Positions 8,589 to 16,591 of a stretch of DNA of 64,000 nt are shown here, in pieces. Source of the DNA: Nocardia pseudobrasiliensis NBRC 108224. Lineage in GTDB: Bacteria > Actinomycetota > Actinomycetes > Mycobacteriales > Mycobacteriaceae. Positions within the stretch are counted from its first letter, which is position 1, and each line of letters begins with the position of its first letter. Made by a program: the position numbers and the translations under genes. The stretch covers positions 51,046-115,045 of the forward strand of contig NZ_BDBS01000044.1 in assembly GCF_001613105.1 (NCBI RefSeq), given 5' to 3'. The notes under the pieces are model-generated. The model saw only the letters and a list, made by a program, of their open reading frames with translations, made no database searches and had not been told where the DNA came from.

Positions 8589-9535
8589 AATCTCGCCTCC
8601 AGTCTCGGATCGATCAGCCGGTGGATCAGATCGACGACGAACCCGATCACCAGGATCGCGGCGATCAGCAGCAGCATCTCGCCCTGGACCTTCACCAGAT
8701 CCCGATTGGCGACATCGGACAGCAGCATGCTTCCGACACCGGGGAGGGTGAACACCCGCTCGATCACCACCGCGCCGACGATCAGCGTCGCCGACTGCAG
8801 GCCCAGCACCGACACCACCGGCAGCGCGGCATTGCGAAAACCGTGCCGCACCAGGGCCTGCGCCCACGGCAGACCCTTGGCCCGCGCGGTGCGCAGATAA
8901 TCCGAATACAGCACGCCCATGGTCGCCGAGCGCACGAAGCGGAACAGCACCGCACCCTCGACCAGACCCAGCGTCACGCACGGCAGCACCAGGCTGCGCG
9001 CCGCATCGCCGGGATGACCCCAGCGATCGACCGGAAATCCCTGTGCCGGAAGCAATTTCAGCTCGACCGCGAAGACCAGGATCAGCAGCATGGCCAGCCA
9101 CAGCGCGGGCACCGCGATCCCGATCTGGGACAGCGCGTTCATCAACCCGCCGATCCGGCTGCGGTGCCGCATCGCCGACCACGCGCCCAGCGGCACCGCG
9201 ACGGTGAACGCCACCAGCAGCGACCCGATGATCAGGGGTCCGGTGACCGCGAGTTTGAGGGCGAGTTCCGAACCCACCGAGGTCCCGTTCAACTGCGAAC
9301 GACCGAAATCACCGTGGAACAACCCGCCCACCCACGACAGATACTGTTCGTGCAGTGGGCGATTCAACCCCAGCCCGGCGCGAATGGCGTCCACCTGCGC
9401 CGGGGTCGCCTGCGCGCCGCCGATCGTGGTGGCCACATCGCCGGGCAGCAGGCGCAGCAGGGCGAAGATCAGGGCACTCGCCAGTGCCAGCGACAGCACC
9501 AGCAGACCGGCCCGCCGCAACGAATACCAGAGCAC
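8585..9535 (-). CDS. Oligopeptide-type ABC transporter permease (DppB/OppB-like)
   Basis: A 316-residue permease with the DppB N-terminus (first helix at residues 9-30, then LLPGDVATTIGG). The family segment with Gly-Leu-Asn-Arg-Pro and QYLSWVGGLFHGDFGRS follows. The EAA loop is seen as RTARAKGLPWAQALVRHGFRNA-type sequence, and the C-terminus is DLIHRLIDPRLEARL. Six helices are expected. The gene starts 10 bases after the lipoprotein stop. It forms the membrane channel with the DppC-like subunit. Confidence 0.92.
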   Translation of the reverse strand: MLWYSLRRAGLLVLSLALASALIFALLRLLPGDVATTIGGAQATPAQVDAIRAGLGLNRPLHEQYLSWVGGLFHGDFGRSQLNGTSVGSELALKLAVTGPLIIGSLLVAFTVAVPLGAWSAMRHRSRIGGLMNALSQIGIAVPALWLAMLLILVFAVELKLLPAQGFPVDRWGHPGDAARSLVLPCVTLGLVEGAVLFRFVRSATMGVLYSDYLRTARAKGLPWAQALVRHGFRNAALPVVSVLGLQSATLIVGAVVIERVFTLPGVGSMLLSDVANRDLVKVQGEMLLLIAAILVIGFVVDLIHRLIDPRLEARL

Positions 9536-9545
9536 CGCGCCTCCG

Positions 9546-11099
9546 TCACTTGGCGACAGCGAGCCGGCTCAGCGGGAAGCGGTTGTTTGTCTCGTTCTGC
9601 GGCACCCCGAAGACTCCCTTGCGCACCACCGTATTCCCCTGGGCGAGGAACAACCAGTCGCACGGCGAATCCTCGGCGATCTGCCGCACCGCCTTACGCA
9701 GCAGATCGTCGCGCGCGGATTCGCTCTCCGCGGACATCGCCTGCTGGTACCACTGCTGCACCTGCTTGTTGTCGTATCCGAAGTAGTAACCGGATTGAAC
9801 ATAGATGCCAAGATCGCGAGCCTCGGCATGATTGACCAGACTCACCTCGTAATCGTGATTCTTGTACACCTTCGACAACCAGGTCTGGAACTCCTCCGAG
9901 CGCACGGTCAGCGTGATGCCGACGGCCTTGAAATCCGAGACGAGGATATCGCTGATCGCGGGCGGATAGTGATTGGAGATATCCAGCGTCAACTGCAGGC
10001 CGCCGCCGAATCCGGCCTTGGCGAGCAACTTGCGGGCATTGTCGGGGTTGTAGGCGTCGATCGAGGTGAGATCCTCGTACCAGGGATCCTGCGGCGGTAC
10101 CGGGCTGCCGATCCGAGTGCCCGCGCCGAGCGCCTTGATGATGGCGTCCTTGTCGATCGCCTGCCGGATGGCATGGCGCACATCGGCATTCGCCAGCTCG
10201 GGTTTGGCCGGATTGAACGCCATCGTGTACTTGTCGGTCGTGGTGCCGCGCAGGATGGTGAATTTGTCGGTGCCGGTGAATCCGCCGAGCAGGGTCGGAT
10301 CGGTCGCGGTCTCGATATCGGTCTGCCCGGTCAGCTGGGCGTTGTTGGCCGAATTCGATTCGACGATGAAGTGGAACGTCACCGCGGACACCTTGGGCTT
10401 GGGACCCCGGTAGTCGGGCACCCGGGTCAGGGTGATGGTGGAGCCGCGATTCCACTGGGTGACCCGGAACGGACCCGAGCCGTTGTCGGTCCCGTCGAGG
10501 GTCGGGAAGTCGGTATTCGCCTTGTACACGATACCGCCGCGCTGGGTGAGCTTCCACATCAGCATGGTGTCGCGACGGCTCAGGCGCAGCACGACCGTAT
10601 CGGGATCGGGCGTCGAAACCTCCGAGATCGCCGCATAATCCGCCCCGCGCAGCGCCTTGGAGCCGGGCGCGGTCTGTTGGCGCAGCGACCAGGCCACATC
10701 CGCCGACGTCAGCGCCGACCCGTCGTGGAACTTCGCGCCGGAGACCAGGTGGAAGGTGTAGGTGAGACCGTCACCGGACTGATCCCAGGAGCTCGCCAGC
10801 CCCGGCACGATCTTGTCCTTGGCGTCGGTATCGACCGAGACCAGGCCCTGATACACGTTGTCCAGCAGGATCTGATCGACCGCGACACCCGCGGTGGTGA
10901 ACGGATTGAGGCTGGTCGGCTCGAGCGCGAAGCGCACATGCACCGCGGCGTCCGTATCGAGCTGCTCGTCCGGCGGCGTCGCCGCCTGCGTCGACCCGCT
11001 CGCGTCCACCCCACCCGGACTCTCCTGGCCGGTGCCGCACGCCGACGTCGCGAACGTGGCAATCGCCAGCAGCGCCAGCGCAATTCGACCGAGTCGCAT
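9546..11099 (-). CDS. Extracellular solute-binding lipoprotein, family 5 (peptide/nickel type)
   Basis: A 517-residue substrate-binding protein. It starts with a short basic N-terminus, a hydrophobic helix and a lipobox ending at Cys21 (TSAC), so it is anchored outside the membrane. Family 5 features include FALEPTSLNPF near the N-terminus, the LVSGAKFHDGSALTSADVAWSL-type signature and ADVRHAIRQAIDKDAI. The length matches DppA/OppA-type binding proteins. The ATG at 11099 is preceded by GGGAGAGGACCGGAG; longer in-frame reading to 11219 overlaps the oxygenase gene and lacks a signal peptide start. It supplies substrate specificity for the importer. In this context the ligand is probably a pathway intermediate or a peptide-like end product. 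Confidence 0.92.
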   Translation of the reverse strand: MRLGRIALALLAIATFATSACGTGQESPGGVDASGSTQAATPPDEQLDTDAAVHVRFALEPTSLNPFTTAGVAVDQILLDNVYQGLVSVDTDAKDKIVPGLASSWDQSGDGLTYTFHLVSGAKFHDGSALTSADVAWSLRQQTAPGSKALRGADYAAISEVSTPDPDTVVLRLSRRDTMLMWKLTQRGGIVYKANTDFPTLDGTDNGSGPFRVTQWNRGSTITLTRVPDYRGPKPKVSAVTFHFIVESNSANNAQLTGQTDIETATDPTLLGGFTGTDKFTILRGTTTDKYTMAFNPAKPELANADVRHAIRQAIDKDAIIKALGAGTRIGSPVPPQDPWYEDLTSIDAYNPDNARKLLAKAGFGGGLQLTLDISNHYPPAISDILVSDFKAVGITLTVRSEEFQTWLSKVYKNHDYEVSLVNHAEARDLGIYVQSGYYFGYDNKQVQQWYQQAMSAESESARDDLLRKAVRQIAEDSPCDWLFLAQGNTVVRKGVFGVPQNETNNRFPLSRLAVAK

Positions 11100-11134
11100 G
11101 GTACTCCGGTCCTCTCCCTCGAACTTCCGCCGCC

Positions 11135-12148
11135 TCACAGCGGCTGCTTGACCGGCATGCCCTCGCGAAAGGCCGCGTGGCCCTCCGGCGGGCGCGGCGC
11201 GTCGAACGGATTCAGCCACAGCCGCAACAACTCCCGGGCGATCTCGTCGGTGTCGACGAAGGCGGTCCGGGCGTGCACGATGACATTGTTGTTCAGCAAC
11301 TGGATGTCACCGGGGCGAATCGCCATGTTCACCTTCAAATCCGCCCGATTCGCGATCGCCTCGAAGGTGTCCAGCGCCAACCGCTCGACCGGGGACAGGG
11401 CGATATCGAAACGCTCGTGCGCGGACTCCACGAACTGCCGCAAATAGTATCGGCAGGTCAGTCGCCCGTCATGCCAGGCGTAGACCGAATTGCGGTAGTA
11501 GGGCGGCTCGTCGCCGATCTGCTCGTCGCGCCGGTCGTAGTAGAACCCGGCGTAGTACAGGCCGAGCAGTTCGCGGTGGTGGCGCAATAGTTCGTTGTAG
11601 ATGGTCACCGAACTGGTCAGGCTGCTGATCCCGCCCTGACCCGAATTCCGCAGGCACAGCAGTCCGACGATATCGGAGCTGTCGGTGTGGAAGGGCAGCG
11701 ACTCGTTGGTCTGGTATCCGCGGGTGGAGGCGTTGAGCAGGCCGCCGTTGCCGTAGTTCTTGACCGGGACGATGATCTCGCCGAGTGCGTTCTGCGTGAC
11801 CGCGATGCCCAGATGCGCGCACAGACCCCAATACATCAGCTCGATATCGGCGCGCGGAATATCGTCGCTGATCGGAAATCCGCTGAGCACCACGAAACCC
11901 CGGCCCGAGACCAGTTCCCGGACCACCCCGTCGAGTTTGTCCGCCAGCGCGCCGAGCGGGAAATCCGCGCGGGTGATATCGGCCAGTTCCTTACCGCCCT
12001 CGCGCGCGAACCGCAGCGCGGTGAACAGTTCCGCGGTATCGGCCGCGGTGATCGCGATCGTCCACTGACCCGGGTCCACGTAGTCACCGCTCACCCATGC
12101 CGCCGGTCCGGTGATCGGTTCGGTGCGAATGACATCCGATGAACTCAT
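11135..12148 (-). CDS. TauD/TfdA-type Fe(II)/2-oxoglutarate-dependent oxygenase
   Basis: A 337-residue non-heme iron oxygenase. The facial triad is HTD (His154, Asp156) and the distal His292 in VHARTAF. The 2-oxoglutarate-binding arginine lies in the following ELLRLWLNPF segment. The segment GLLCLR...GGISSLTSS is typical of the large TauD-like clade that hydroxylates or desaturates amino acids and small metabolites. The HxD motif differs from the HxE of the clavaminate-synthase/VioC arginine hydroxylases, so I do not call it an arginine beta-hydroxylase. The start has AGAGAGGACT upstream. It lies in the halogenase/transport operon with gaps of 35 bases on each side. Probable tailoring enzyme; substrate unknown. 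Confidence 0.88.
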   Translation of the reverse strand: MSSSDVIRTEPITGPAAWVSGDYVDPGQWTIAITAADTAELFTALRFAREGGKELADITRADFPLGALADKLDGVVRELVSGRGFVVLSGFPISDDIPRADIELMYWGLCAHLGIAVTQNALGEIIVPVKNYGNGGLLNASTRGYQTNESLPFHTDSSDIVGLLCLRNSGQGGISSLTSSVTIYNELLRHHRELLGLYYAGFYYDRRDEQIGDEPPYYRNSVYAWHDGRLTCRYYLRQFVESAHERFDIALSPVERLALDTFEAIANRADLKVNMAIRPGDIQLLNNNVIVHARTAFVDTDEIARELLRLWLNPFDAPRPPEGHAAFREGMPVKQPL

Positions 12149-12183
12149 ATCGGTTGGTCCAGTCCTCTCTTCTCGTGACACAC

Positions 12184-13446
12184 TCAGGCGCCTCGGGCGG
12201 TGACCAGCGGACGCATATCGACCCGCGCGCCGGAGGGCGCCAGCAGATCCGCACCGCGGCCGTGATCGCAGTTGACAAGCAGTTCCAGCACCAGATCGCG
12301 CTGAATCATGCTGCCGCCCATGGCCGCGACCTCCGGCAGCACCGAAATGAGCCCGCGCACCGCCAGTTCCGGATTCGCGGCGCAGTAGTCCACGAAACTC
12401 TCCGCCACCCGCACCGCGGTGCGCCGGGTGCGCAGCAGATCCTCGGCGGTGCCCGCGCGCTGCTCGCCGAGCTCCGCGGCGATGCGGCGGGCCTGGTCGT
12501 GACGCTCGGCCCCGACGATCGCGAGCAGGGCGTGCAGATCGACGAAGGCCGAATTCGACAGCGCCCGAAGCTCGGTCGCCCGCGGCACCAGCGCCGCGAA
12601 GTCGTCCGGGCCGGCGATGCCCGCCAGCCGCAACCGCCACAGCAGCGATACCGCGTCGCAGAACTGCATCGCCGAGGACTCCCCCGCGACGACGCGCAGG
12701 ATGTCGGACACCATGGCCTGCAATCCGTCCCGATCGGCGACCGCCATCGCGGTCAGGGCGCGATGCCAGGTCAGATGCGTGCGCAGCAGACATCGCTCGC
12801 CGCTCCAGTGCCCGCTCGTCGCGCTCAGCAGTCGCGCGGCCGACCCGTAGTCGCGCGCCTCGAAAAAAGCGTGCGCACAAGCGTGTACGGCCCACGGATT
12901 GTCCACCGGGGCCAGCGCCAGCGCGCGTTCGGCGGCGGCCGAGGATTCGGCGTGCTGATCGTTCTCGCCGTGGGCGAAGGCGAGCATGGCCAGCAGATAT
13001 GGATACGCCTCCGTCTCGCCCTCGACGAGCAGGGGGCTTTCGAGCAGGCGGGAGAGCATCGTTCGCGATGCCCCGGACAGGAAATCGACCTGATGTCCGG
13101 CCGCCAGCGCGAGTTCGTCGTCGGGGAACTCCCGCGAGATTGCCAGCAGCCGGGTCCCGGCCGCGCCGTAGCCGCCGTTCAGCAGCAGCCGCACGACCTC
13201 CAGATGCGCTGTCTCCCAATCCGAGAGCGCGGCCGCGTCGAGTTCGCGCAGCGTCGCGGTGGTCGCCGCGGGCGGAAGCACGCCGCCCAGCAGATACTGA
13301 TAGCCCCGCAGCACCGCGACGACAGGGGCCGCGGCCGTATCGGGATCCAACTCGTCCAACGACGTCGCCATCGACCGATCGAATCTCAACAGCCCGTCGA
13401 CGAAGCCCACCACGGCCCGCGACGCACCCATACCACGAAACGTCAT
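12184..13446 (-). CDS. TPR protein resembling the TTC38 family
   Basis: A 420-residue, soluble, helical-repeat protein. The central segment (AVHACAHAFFEARDYGSAARLL, then a Trp-rich stretch and RTHLTWHRAL) matches the pattern of tetratricopeptide-repeat protein 38 relatives, where such His/Trp residues recur in each repeat. No catalytic motif is seen. TTC38-like proteins are found scattered in actinobacterial metabolite clusters, but their function is not established. The ATG at 13446 begins two bases after the halogenase stop, so translation is coupled. A scaffold or partner protein for the halogenase or oxygenase is a guess. In-frame sequence upstream of 13446 lies inside the halogenase gene. 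Confidence 0.7.
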   Translation of the reverse strand: MTFRGMGASRAVVGFVDGLLRFDRSMATSLDELDPDTAAAPVVAVLRGYQYLLGGVLPPAATTATLRELDAAALSDWETAHLEVVRLLLNGGYGAAGTRLLAISREFPDDELALAAGHQVDFLSGASRTMLSRLLESPLLVEGETEAYPYLLAMLAFAHGENDQHAESSAAAERALALAPVDNPWAVHACAHAFFEARDYGSAARLLSATSGHWSGERCLLRTHLTWHRALTAMAVADRDGLQAMVSDILRVVAGESSAMQFCDAVSLLWRLRLAGIAGPDDFAALVPRATELRALSNSAFVDLHALLAIVGAERHDQARRIAAELGEQRAGTAEDLLRTRRTAVRVAESFVDYCAANPELAVRGLISVLPEVAAMGGSMIQRDLVLELLVNCDHGRGADLLAPSGARVDMRPLVTARGA

Positions 13447-13447
13447 A

Positions 13448-15025
13448 TCACCCGGCCCGCGGATCCGGATCCGACGGCAGCCCACCGAGATACAGCTCCC
13501 GAATGCCGGGCCGTGCGGTGCGCGCCCACGCGACGGCCTCGGCCACCTTCTCGGAGTCGATATCGAAGAAGGGCTGCGACATATCGGTCAGGCCGAACGA
13601 GGGCGGCATGAAGTCGACATCGGCGAACAGCTTGCGGAATTCGCGCACAGCCGTATCCACCTCGGTCTCCCGATTCCAATACGACTCGATGATCTGATCG
13701 GCACGCCGATAGAAAGCGTCGATGAAGCCGTCGATCCCGGTGGCGGGCGTGGAGATTCGCTCTCCGGGCGACGCCGCGGCGACCGTGCGCAAATGGTGTT
13801 CGGTGCGCATGGTGCCGGTCACCTGGTTCACCTGCCACACCCGGAACCAGGCGTTCCAGAGTTCGAAATCGGTGAACGAGCGGAACGCGCCCGAGACCAG
13901 GAAGTCGTTCTCCGCGATGAGGCCCTTCTGCAGGACGTCGATATCCTCGAACGTCTCCGGGACGAAGCCGCCTTCGAATCGGTTGAGCAGCCGCTCCGCG
14001 AGCCGGTCGACCACCACGGCCGTGTTCTGCATACCGCGCGAGAACAGCGGATCGATGAAACCCGCGGCATTGGAGGTCAGGCACCAGCGATCCCCGACGG
14101 TCTGCGTCGCGGTGTACTGCAACCGACCGGCGCTCACCCAATCCATCTCGCTGCGTGCGTGTTCGAACTGCCGGGCGACGTCGGGATGATCGGCGAGAAA
14201 GTCCGCGAAGGCCCGTTCCGGATTCGGCAGCGGCTTCTCGTCGCCGTCGTCGATGCGCCAGCAGATGCCCACGCTGCACAGCGGATTCGTGGACCGGTCG
14301 TTGTTGTCGAACGGGATGACCCACATCCAGCCGCCGTCGAAGACGTGATGCAGCGTGCCGGTGTGCCACTGCTTGGGGCCGTGGATATCGGTCACGTCGT
14401 CGAAGGGCGCCACGCCGGTCATATGGGTGAAGACCGATTTCGATTTGGTGCGCAGGCCGTCTGTGGTGCGCAGGCCGTAGTTCGCGGCCAGCTGCGAGTT
14501 GCGGCCGCTGGCGTCCACGACGTACTGGGCCGAAATCCGAGTTCCGTCAACGCCTTCGAAGAAGACGCCGTCCGCGTTGACCTCGATGGCGCGGGTGGGC
14601 ATGCCCTCGAACAGCGCGCTGCCGCGATCGCGCGCCCGATACGCCAGCCAGCGGTCTACATCGGCGCGATACAGATGCGATTCGGTCTCCACGATCTGCG
14701 ACAGCGGGAATTGATGCACCTTCGCGGGATCGGCGTGTTTATCGTGGTAGACAAAGCCGAAGTTGTTCTTCATTCCGCAGGTGCCCACGCGGTCGATCAA
14801 ATTGTCGAACGACGAGAGCGCAGCCAGTTCCGGCGCACCGTACTTGATGCTCATCATTTTGTAGAGCTTGGAGGTGTTGGGAATGGTGGATTCCCCGATC
14901 GCGAATCGCGGATGCACCTTGGCATCGACCATGCAGGTGCGCAATCCGGAGGCCTGCAGGCACAGCGCCAGCGAACTGCCGGAAAGGCCGGATCCCAGGA
15001 TGAGAACGTCGAATTCGTGATTCAT
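13448..15025 (-). CDS. FAD-dependent halogenase-type monooxygenase (copy 1)
   Basis: A 525-residue flavoprotein. The dinucleotide-binding motif GSGLSG is at residues 11-16, the flavin motif GES at 44-46, and the halogenase fingerprint WxWxIP is present as WMWVIP (233-238). Lys86 in GMKNNFGF is a candidate for the lysine that carries the chloramine/HOCl in flavin halogenases. These enzymes use FADH2 from a separate reductase; no reductase is seen next to it. The ATG overlaps the stop of the SnoaL-like gene (ATGA). Sequence between the motifs is not close to tryptophan halogenases that I recall, so a phenolic, pyrrolic or carrier-bound substrate is more likely, or a non-halogenating monooxygenase of the same family. 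Confidence 0.78.
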   Translation of the reverse strand: MNHEFDVLILGSGLSGSSLALCLQASGLRTCMVDAKVHPRFAIGESTIPNTSKLYKMMSIKYGAPELAALSSFDNLIDRVGTCGMKNNFGFVYHDKHADPAKVHQFPLSQIVETESHLYRADVDRWLAYRARDRGSALFEGMPTRAIEVNADGVFFEGVDGTRISAQYVVDASGRNSQLAANYGLRTTDGLRTKSKSVFTHMTGVAPFDDVTDIHGPKQWHTGTLHHVFDGGWMWVIPFDNNDRSTNPLCSVGICWRIDDGDEKPLPNPERAFADFLADHPDVARQFEHARSEMDWVSAGRLQYTATQTVGDRWCLTSNAAGFIDPLFSRGMQNTAVVVDRLAERLLNRFEGGFVPETFEDIDVLQKGLIAENDFLVSGAFRSFTDFELWNAWFRVWQVNQVTGTMRTEHHLRTVAAASPGERISTPATGIDGFIDAFYRRADQIIESYWNRETEVDTAVREFRKLFADVDFMPPSFGLTDMSQPFFDIDSEKVAEAVAWARTARPGIRELYLGGLPSDPDPRAG

Positions 15026-15459
15026 TTCCGACCGCTTCCGGCCGACCGCGAACTCAGTGGCGTCTGCTGGTGATACTGCATCAGCCAGCGGCCGTCGCGC
15101 CGCACATAGATCGTGGAGATGGCGGCGTAGATGCCGTCGAGTCCGACCCGCTTCTGATACATCTCGTAGAAGACGAGAAAGGCCCCGGGCCCCAGGTCCC
15201 GCTCGTGGAACTCGAGAATCTGATATGTCTCGATGCGCGGGGCCAGCGCCACCGCGTCGAGCATGACCTGCCTGGTCAGGCTGGCGTGCGGGGAGGGCAC
15301 CGCGAAAACCGCGTCCTCGGTCGTGGTATCCGCGTAGAATTCAGCGCCCGTTCCGGCGCTCAACTCACGCCATTGCCGAAATTCGATCTCGGTCGGACTC
15401 GGATCCGCCGGATCGTCCGCAACCGGTTCGCTATGGTCTTCCACCGCTCTGGTCATCAT
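15022..15459 (-). CDS. SnoaL/ketosteroid-isomerase-like (NTF2 fold) protein
   Basis: A 145-residue protein with the NTF2-like pattern: an N-terminal helical part (EIEFRQWRELSAG), a central aromatic-rich core (EFYADTTTEDAVFAVPS) and the C-terminal strand pair (AISTIYVRRDGRWLMQYHQQT). The family includes cyclases, isomerases and lyase-like enzymes, as well as non-catalytic small subunits. It is the first gene of the halogenase/transport operon, and its stop overlaps the halogenase start. ATG codons at 15459 and 15456 are both possible. It may bind the substrate of the halogenase, or it may be a self-resistance protein; neither can be decided from sequence. Confidence 0.75.
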   Translation of the reverse strand: MMTRAVEDHSEPVADDPADPSPTEIEFRQWRELSAGTGAEFYADTTTEDAVFAVPSPHASLTRQVMLDAVALAPRIETYQILEFHERDLGPGAFLVFYEMYQKRVGLDGIYAAISTIYVRRDGRWLMQYHQQTPLSSRSAGSGRK

Positions 15460-15622
15460 GTATCCAGTTCTGTCCCCGCCGGCCATCACGCAAAATACAG
15501 TCTGGAGTCTAAACAGGAGCCGGGGCGCGAACATCCCCCTGAATGGGGGGAATCGGCACGCCGACGCGATGGTGTAGCGTCGGGCCGACGAGGGCGGCCC
15601 GCACGACGAGACGGATAATTCC
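15460..15622. promoter_or_regulatory. Divergent promoter region with a C5/G6 inverted repeat
   Basis: This 163-base gap separates the leftward SnoaL-halogenase operon from the rightward NRDE-like/P1-hydrolase pair, so it must hold promoters for both. It contains the inverted repeat CCCCC-TGAAT-GGGGG (15535-15549). Short GC palindromes with a 4-6 base centre of this sort are typical of LuxR/NarL-type or other dimeric activator sites, and a LuxR regulator gene lies 2 kb away. I could not pick convincing -10/-35 elements. Confidence 0.45.
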
Positions 15623-16591
15623 ATGTGTACCTGCATGTTTCTCCTGGACGAGAAAGCCGGGCGTTTCATCGCCGCCGAGTCGCGCGAGCATTCGCCGTAT
15701 CGGCCACACGGTTTCGACGCCGCCCGCAAACTCGGGCTGCATCCGCGGTATTCCTACGGCCCGCATTGGCACGATAATTCGGGTCTTGCGGAACGCGCGC
15801 GGACGATACCCGCGCCGGACCGCGCGGCGCTGGCCGACGTGTTCGGCGGCATCGATGCCGAGGGCGGCGCCTGGCTGGCCTTCAACAGCCGCACCGGTGT
15901 CTATTGCAAACTTTTCGAGAGCGATTACGGCACAGTGGATTCCATCACCCATGAATTGCCGATCGCCTGCGCTGTACACGAATCATCCCGTGCCGCAGCG
16001 GATTTCGCCGCAGAGATCCTGGGCCGCGACGATGCGGCCGTACCGCCGTCGCGGATGCTGATCGCCGACGGCCGCGAGATGTTCGTCCTCGCCCGGGACG
16101 AGGCGGGCGCGGTGACGACCACGCCGCTGGCCGCCGGGGCTCCGCACGTATTGTCCACCGCCGGAGACGGATTGGCCGAACGGCTCGCCCAGCGCGCGAC
16201 GACCGTGCCCGCGCCGACCGGCGAACTGTACTCATGGGGCCCGTGGCTGTCGGCATACACCGACCCCGGCGCCGACGGTCCGGAGTATCACGACAAGGCG
16301 TGGACCGCTTTCTCCACCTCGGCCGTACAGCCTCCGTTCGTCACCGCCGGTGACGATCTGCACCGTAATGCTTCGCTTTTCCCGCCCGCGAATCCGGAGA
16401 ATGTGGCGTGGACGAAGAGTGTGACGATATATTCCACCGGACCGGGTGGCGTCGAACTGTTCGCCTACAACGAGCGCCAGCTGTTCCCCGACCAACCTGT
16501 GCCGAGTGAGGTGACGAGAATGGGTTTTCCGGCCGCGCCGGACGATTTCTTCGTCGCACTCGCGCACGCCGAACAGATGCGAGGCAGATAA
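15623..16591 (+). CDS. NRDE/TANGO2-like putative Ntn-hydrolase-type protein
   Basis: A 322-residue protein that begins Met-Cys-Thr-Cys. A hydrophobic strand and AAESREH follow, resembling the MCxxxF...AANRDE start of the NRDE/TANGO2 family and of Ntn-hydrolases, where Cys2 becomes the N-terminal residue. Other recognisable segments are RYSYGPHWHDNSG and the C-terminal ERQLFP. If it is an Ntn-hydrolase, Cys2 would be the nucleophile in amide-bond hydrolysis. The stop overlaps the next gene's ATG (TAATG), so the two are coupled. The partner is itself a self-cleaving amidohydrolase. The pair could process or detoxify an amide product of the cluster. Family assignment is tentative. Confidence 0.5.
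   Translation: MCTCMFLLDEKAGRFIAAESREHSPYRPHGFDAARKLGLHPRYSYGPHWHDNSGLAERARTIPAPDRAALADVFGGIDAEGGAWLAFNSRTGVYCKLFESDYGTVDSITHELPIACAVHESSRAAADFAAEILGRDDAAVPPSRMLIADGREMFVLARDEAGAVTTTPLAAGAPHVLSTAGDGLAERLAQRATTVPAPTGELYSWGPWLSAYTDPGADGPEYHDKAWTAFSTSAVQPPFVTAGDDLHRNASLFPPANPENVAWTKSVTIYSTGPGGVELFAYNERQLFPDQPVPSEVTRMGFPAAPDDFFVALAHAEQMRGR

Noticed and set aside
11135..12148. Arginine beta-hydroxylase of the VioC type
   Set aside because: The triad is HxD and the surrounding segments fit TauD/TfdA-like enzymes; VioC-type enzymes use HxE in the clavaminate-synthase subfamily.
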